From: a virus
Reading direction: 5' to 3' (one strand)
Length of the DNA stretch: 59,988 nt
IMG/VR virus record: IMGVR_UViG_3300025276_003682
Span: 1-59,988 of that record
In this document: piece by piece, positions 57,394 to 59,988 of the stretch
Numbering within the stretch: the stretch's first letter is position 1
Layout: the number at the start of each line of letters is the position of its first letter
Notes under the pieces: model-generated
Databases searched by the model: none
Seen by the model: only the letters and a program-made list of their open reading frames with translations
Told to the model about the DNA's origin: nothing
Program-made: the position numbers and the translations under genes

Positions 57394-59703
57394 ATGAATA
57401 TAGAAAAGAAATACTACACCGTCCAAGATACTGAGACGCTAAAACTAATGTACCAGCATATTGAAGATTCAGAAGTAATAGCAATAGATACTGAGACAAC
57501 TTCATTGAATATGAGGAAAGGTAAGATTGTGGGGTGGTCTATATCCGGAGCTGAAGGTACAGGTTTTTACCTACCTACTTTAGTTTGGAGTCATGAAGCT
57601 AATGAACTGGTAGTACAGGAAATAAACGGTCAAAGTACGGAGATAATTTCTAAGAACTTGCTTAAGATGTTAAAAGGTAAGAAACTTGTAATGCATAATG
57701 CTTCGTTTGACTGTAGATTTATTAAGAACTACTTTGGAATAGACTTACTAGAAGACTTATGGGTAGAGACTCTTTTACTAGTACATACAGTACAGGAAGA
57801 AGGTGCTGGTATGGGAGTATTCGGACTTAAAGCTCTTGCTATATCAATACAGGAACATATAGGATTAGATGTTGAGAAAGCCGCTAACGAAGAGCAAATA
57901 GAATTAAAAGGTTCTATAAAGAAAAATGGAGGAGAAGCTACTAAAACTAACTTTGAAATTTATAAAGCAGATCTTGATATACTTTCCAAATATGCATCTG
58001 CAGATACAGACTTAACTTTACGTCTATGTAATCACTTCCTAACAAAGCTTAAAGAAGAGAATTTAGAGAAGTTCTTTTTCGAAGATGAAGTAATGCCTAT
58101 ATACAAAGAAGTAACTATTCCTATGGAAAACTACGGAGTAGATTTAGATATGGACTTACTGCAAGAAACTCACGATAATATAGCAAAAGACTTAATAGAG
58201 AATAAGGATATAGTAAAAAAGAGCTTATTAGCAACTTCAGAAGCTAAGAAATGGGTTATGAATACTGCATTCGATAATTTTCCTCCCAACCATAAAGGTA
58301 GTTGGGCACAGAAGCTTGCTGAAAGGTACTCACTATGTCTACCTAAGTCTGAGAAAACAGGTAAGTATTCTCTTACTCAAAAGAATATCGAAGAATTAGA
58401 AGATAGTCCTGCAAAGCAGTTCCTACTAACAGGTGATAATTCAATACTTGAAGAACTAGAAATAGCTCGTATTTCTATGTCGCTATGGAAAGAGAAGAAC
58501 GATGGAGAATATATCAATATACAGTCTAAAAAGCACTTAGGTGAGATTGTATTTAACTACATGGGGATTAAGGCTAAGAGCAAGACAAGAAAAGGTCAAG
58601 CTCAGTTTGATATGGACATGTTAGAATCATTAGCAAAGACGTATGCCTGGGCTGAAAACTTAAGAATATATAATAAGTTACTTAAGATTAAATCTACATA
58701 TGTTGATAGGTTTATAGATAATAGCGAAGACGGTAGATACTATTTTTACTTTAAACAACACGGTACTGTATCAGGCCGTTACGGTTCGGATGCTCAACAG
58801 CTTCCTAAACCTAAAGAAGAAGGAGAAGATGCTCCGATTATTGTTAAGTATACTAATATTGTTAGAGCATTCTTAATTGCTGGAAAAGATAGAAAGGTAA
58901 TAGATTCGGATTATGAATCACTAGAACCTCACTGCTTTGCCTCAGTAACAGGAGATCTAAAATTACAGGAGATATTTAATAATGGCTGGGACTTTTATTC
59001 TACCGTAGCTATACAAACTGAAGAACTAAAAGGAGTATCTCCAGATAAAAAAGCTGACAACTACTTAAAGAAACTAGACCCAGTTAAACGTAATCAAGCT
59101 AAAGCATACTCTTTAGGTATTGCATACGGAATGGAGGCATATGCTTTGGGTATGACTTTGGGAATACCTACTAAAGAAGCAGAAAAATTAGTAGCAGGGT
59201 ATTTAGATGGCTTTCCTGATCTTAAAAAATGGAGAGAAGATTCTAGATTGCAAGTTAAAGCTCATGGGTATATTAAGAACTATGTAGGACGTATTAGACA
59301 CTTACCTAAGGTTACTAAAATCTATGAAAAATTTGGAGAAAGGATAATGGACTGGAGATTTAGAAACCAACTATCAGAACAGTACGGTAAGGACCAGGTA
59401 CTTCAAGTATACAGAGATTACAGAAACGGCTTGAACAACTGCTTAAACTTTCAACTTCAGTCTTTAGCAGCATCTGTAGTGAATAGAGCAGCACTTAAGA
59501 TTAACCGTAAGGCTAAGGAGATGAATATCGATGCAATTGTACAGGCACAGGTTCATGATCAACTTATAATTAATATTAGAGAAGATCAAGCGAAAGACTT
59601 TGCTCCTATAGTACAAGAGATAATGGAGAATAATCTAATACTACCTGGAGTTACGTTAAAAGCACCTCCTGAAATAGCTGATAATTGGAAAGAAGGGCAT
59701 TAA
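57394..59703 (+). CDS. polA: Family-A DNA polymerase (replicative)
   Basis: 769 aa from ATG 57394 (a TTG at 57385 is in frame but less likely). The 3'-5' exonuclease is complete: IDTETTSL (Asp32, Glu34), HNASFD (Asn102, Asp106) and YASADTD (Tyr200, Asp204). Polymerase motif A is DSDYESLEPH (Asp506, Glu511), motif B RNQAKAYSLGIAYG (Arg566, Lys570, Leu574, Tyr578) and motif C VHDQ (Asp722). Leu574 occupies the position of Phe762 in E. coli Pol I, and the motif C Glu is Gln. No 5' nuclease domain; that is supplied by the gene at 39597. It is presumably the main replicase in place of the family-B enzyme of T4. Confidence 0.93.
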   Translation: MNIEKKYYTVQDTETLKLMYQHIEDSEVIAIDTETTSLNMRKGKIVGWSISGAEGTGFYLPTLVWSHEANELVVQEINGQSTEIISKNLLKMLKGKKLVMHNASFDCRFIKNYFGIDLLEDLWVETLLLVHTVQEEGAGMGVFGLKALAISIQEHIGLDVEKAANEEQIELKGSIKKNGGEATKTNFEIYKADLDILSKYASADTDLTLRLCNHFLTKLKEENLEKFFFEDEVMPIYKEVTIPMENYGVDLDMDLLQETHDNIAKDLIENKDIVKKSLLATSEAKKWVMNTAFDNFPPNHKGSWAQKLAERYSLCLPKSEKTGKYSLTQKNIEELEDSPAKQFLLTGDNSILEELEIARISMSLWKEKNDGEYINIQSKKHLGEIVFNYMGIKAKSKTRKGQAQFDMDMLESLAKTYAWAENLRIYNKLLKIKSTYVDRFIDNSEDGRYYFYFKQHGTVSGRYGSDAQQLPKPKEEGEDAPIIVKYTNIVRAFLIAGKDRKVIDSDYESLEPHCFASVTGDLKLQEIFNNGWDFYSTVAIQTEELKGVSPDKKADNYLKKLDPVKRNQAKAYSLGIAYGMEAYALGMTLGIPTKEAEKLVAGYLDGFPDLKKWREDSRLQVKAHGYIKNYVGRIRHLPKVTKIYEKFGERIMDWRFRNQLSEQYGKDQVLQVYRDYRNGLNNCLNFQLQSLAASVVNRAALKINRKAKEMNIDAIVQAQVHDQLIINIREDQAKDFAPIVQEIMENNLILPGVTLKAPPEIADNWKEGH

Positions 59704-59718
59704 AAACTAAAGCTAACC

Positions 59719-59726
59719 TATTTATA
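59719..59726 (+). promoter_or_regulatory. TATTTATA late-type element before hsp20
   Basis: CCTATTTATAATAAAG, 75 bases before the hsp20 ATG, in a 97-base gap. The longer leader contains the hairpin at 59771-59785. Confidence 0.4.
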
Positions 59727-59770
59727 ATAAAGAAAATTGACCCTAGAGCGATTTTATTCTTTAACAACCA

Positions 59771-59785
59771 GAGAGCTTCGGCCTC
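59771..59785 (+). other. UUCG-loop hairpin in hsp20 leader
   Basis: GAGAGC-TTCG-GCCTC folds into a 5-bp stem with one bulged A and a stable C(UUCG)G tetraloop, 15 bases before the ATG. No T-run follows, so it is more likely an mRNA-stability or translation element than a terminator. Confidence 0.45.
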
Positions 59786-59800
59786 ACAAAACCAAATGAT

Positions 59801-59988
59801 ATGAGTACATTATTCAATGAACGCACACCGTTCGACTTACTATTCCGTAATCTTTTCAAGACAGACGGAGTTTTCCAACCAACAACGTTCGAAAACAAAC
59901 AACCACACCCACTAGATATTTTTTATGACGATGAAGGACTTCATTTTGAAGTTGCCTGTACTGGTCTAACTAAAAAAGACATCCAACT
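59801..59988 (+). CDS. Small heat-shock protein Hsp20 family (3' end outside window)
   Basis: The first 62 codons are visible. FDLLFRNLFKTDG is the N-terminal arm and PLDIFYDDEGLHFEVACTGL followed by TKKDI is the first half of the alpha-crystallin domain (D-I-x-x-x-D...V-x-x-x-G-x-x-K-x-D-I). Hsp20 chaperones are common in marine T4-like phages and may protect virion or host proteins during infection. The rest lies beyond the right edge. Confidence 0.85.
   Translation, partial: MSTLFNERTPFDLLFRNLFKTDGVFQPTTFENKQPHPLDIFYDDEGLHFEVACTGLTKKDIQ

Noticed and set aside
5211-59726. T4-type late promoters for leftward transcription
   Set aside because: TATTTATA reads as TATAAATA on the minus strand, but there are no leftward genes for it to serve and the sites sit close to + strand starts.
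1-59988. tRNA genes, CRISPR arrays, integrase, transposases
   Set aside because: I saw no cloverleaf with a plausible anticodon arm in the short intergenic gaps, no regular direct-repeat array outside coding fibre repeats, and no recombinase or transposase motifs. tRNA absence was judged by eye only.

Overview
The window is an AT-rich stretch of a lytic, T4-related contractile-tailed phage (myovirus) genome. Every gene I can support reads rightward on the + strand, most genes abut or overlap by a few bases, and I see no tRNA, CRISPR array, integrase or insertion sequence. The T4-type core is clear: tail sheath, tail tube, gp26-like and gp53-like baseplate proteins, gp32, UvsX, RNase H-type 5' nuclease, DnaB/gp41-type helicase, NrdA/NrdB. 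Genes rarely have a Shine-Dalgarno sequence, and a recurrent promoter of the form GTTG-N20-TATATT resembles the Bacteroidota housekeeping promoter (TTG/TTTG, about 20 bp, TAnnTTTG). I therefore infer a Bacteroidota host, probably flavobacterial and possibly marine. This is inference; no host gene is present.

Layout. 1-20.4 kb is a receptor-binding and tail-fibre region: giant repeat fibres (one cut by the window edge, 1997 aa and 1497 aa), three tandem LamG-like paralogues, two further propeller-like or unknown structural proteins, and a guanidinoacetate-methyltransferase-like enzyme. 20.4-35.8 kb is tail and baseplate: sheath, tube, a gp26-like gene whose overlap with the next ORF suggests programmed frameshifting, tape measure, baseplate proteins, and a 962-aa hub protein with two cell-wall hydrolase domains. 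35.8-42 kb is replication and recombination, opening with a degenerate family-A DNA polymerase paralogue, then gp32, UvsX, 5' nuclease and helicase. 42-46.3 kb is dNTP supply (nrdB, nrdA, thioredoxin) with a resolvase-like nuclease. 57.4-59.7 kb is the main family-A DNA polymerase, and an hsp20 gene runs off the right end.

The most interesting region is 46.3-56.5 kb. It holds a complete predicted 7-deazaguanine DNA-modification pathway: FolE, QueD, QueE and QueC (GTP to preQ0), QueF (preQ0 to preQ1), DpdA (base exchange into DNA) and, next to dpdA, a small PurN/Fmt-type formyltransferase that fits the dPreQ1 formyltransferase DpdN. The predicted product is a formylated deoxy-preQ1 base that would shield phage DNA from restriction. 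Two leaders, one before the queD/queE operon and one before folE, carry nearly identical small pseudoknot-type RNAs with covarying stems that look like compact preQ1-I riboswitches, so the phage appears to feed back on the intermediate it makes. Its QueC lacks all four expected zinc-binding cysteines. A lysozyme-like endolysin, a flavodoxin-fold oxidoreductase, small membrane proteins, an exported nuclease, a phosphoribosyltransferase and a MazG-like pyrophosphohydrolase are interspersed.

Regulation. About a dozen GTTG-N20-TATATT promoters precede mostly early or middle genes, several directly abutting or overlapping an upstream terminator. A second motif, TATTTATA followed by AATAAA-like sequence, precedes structural genes and hsp20 and may be the late promoter; it is the reverse complement of the T4 late element.
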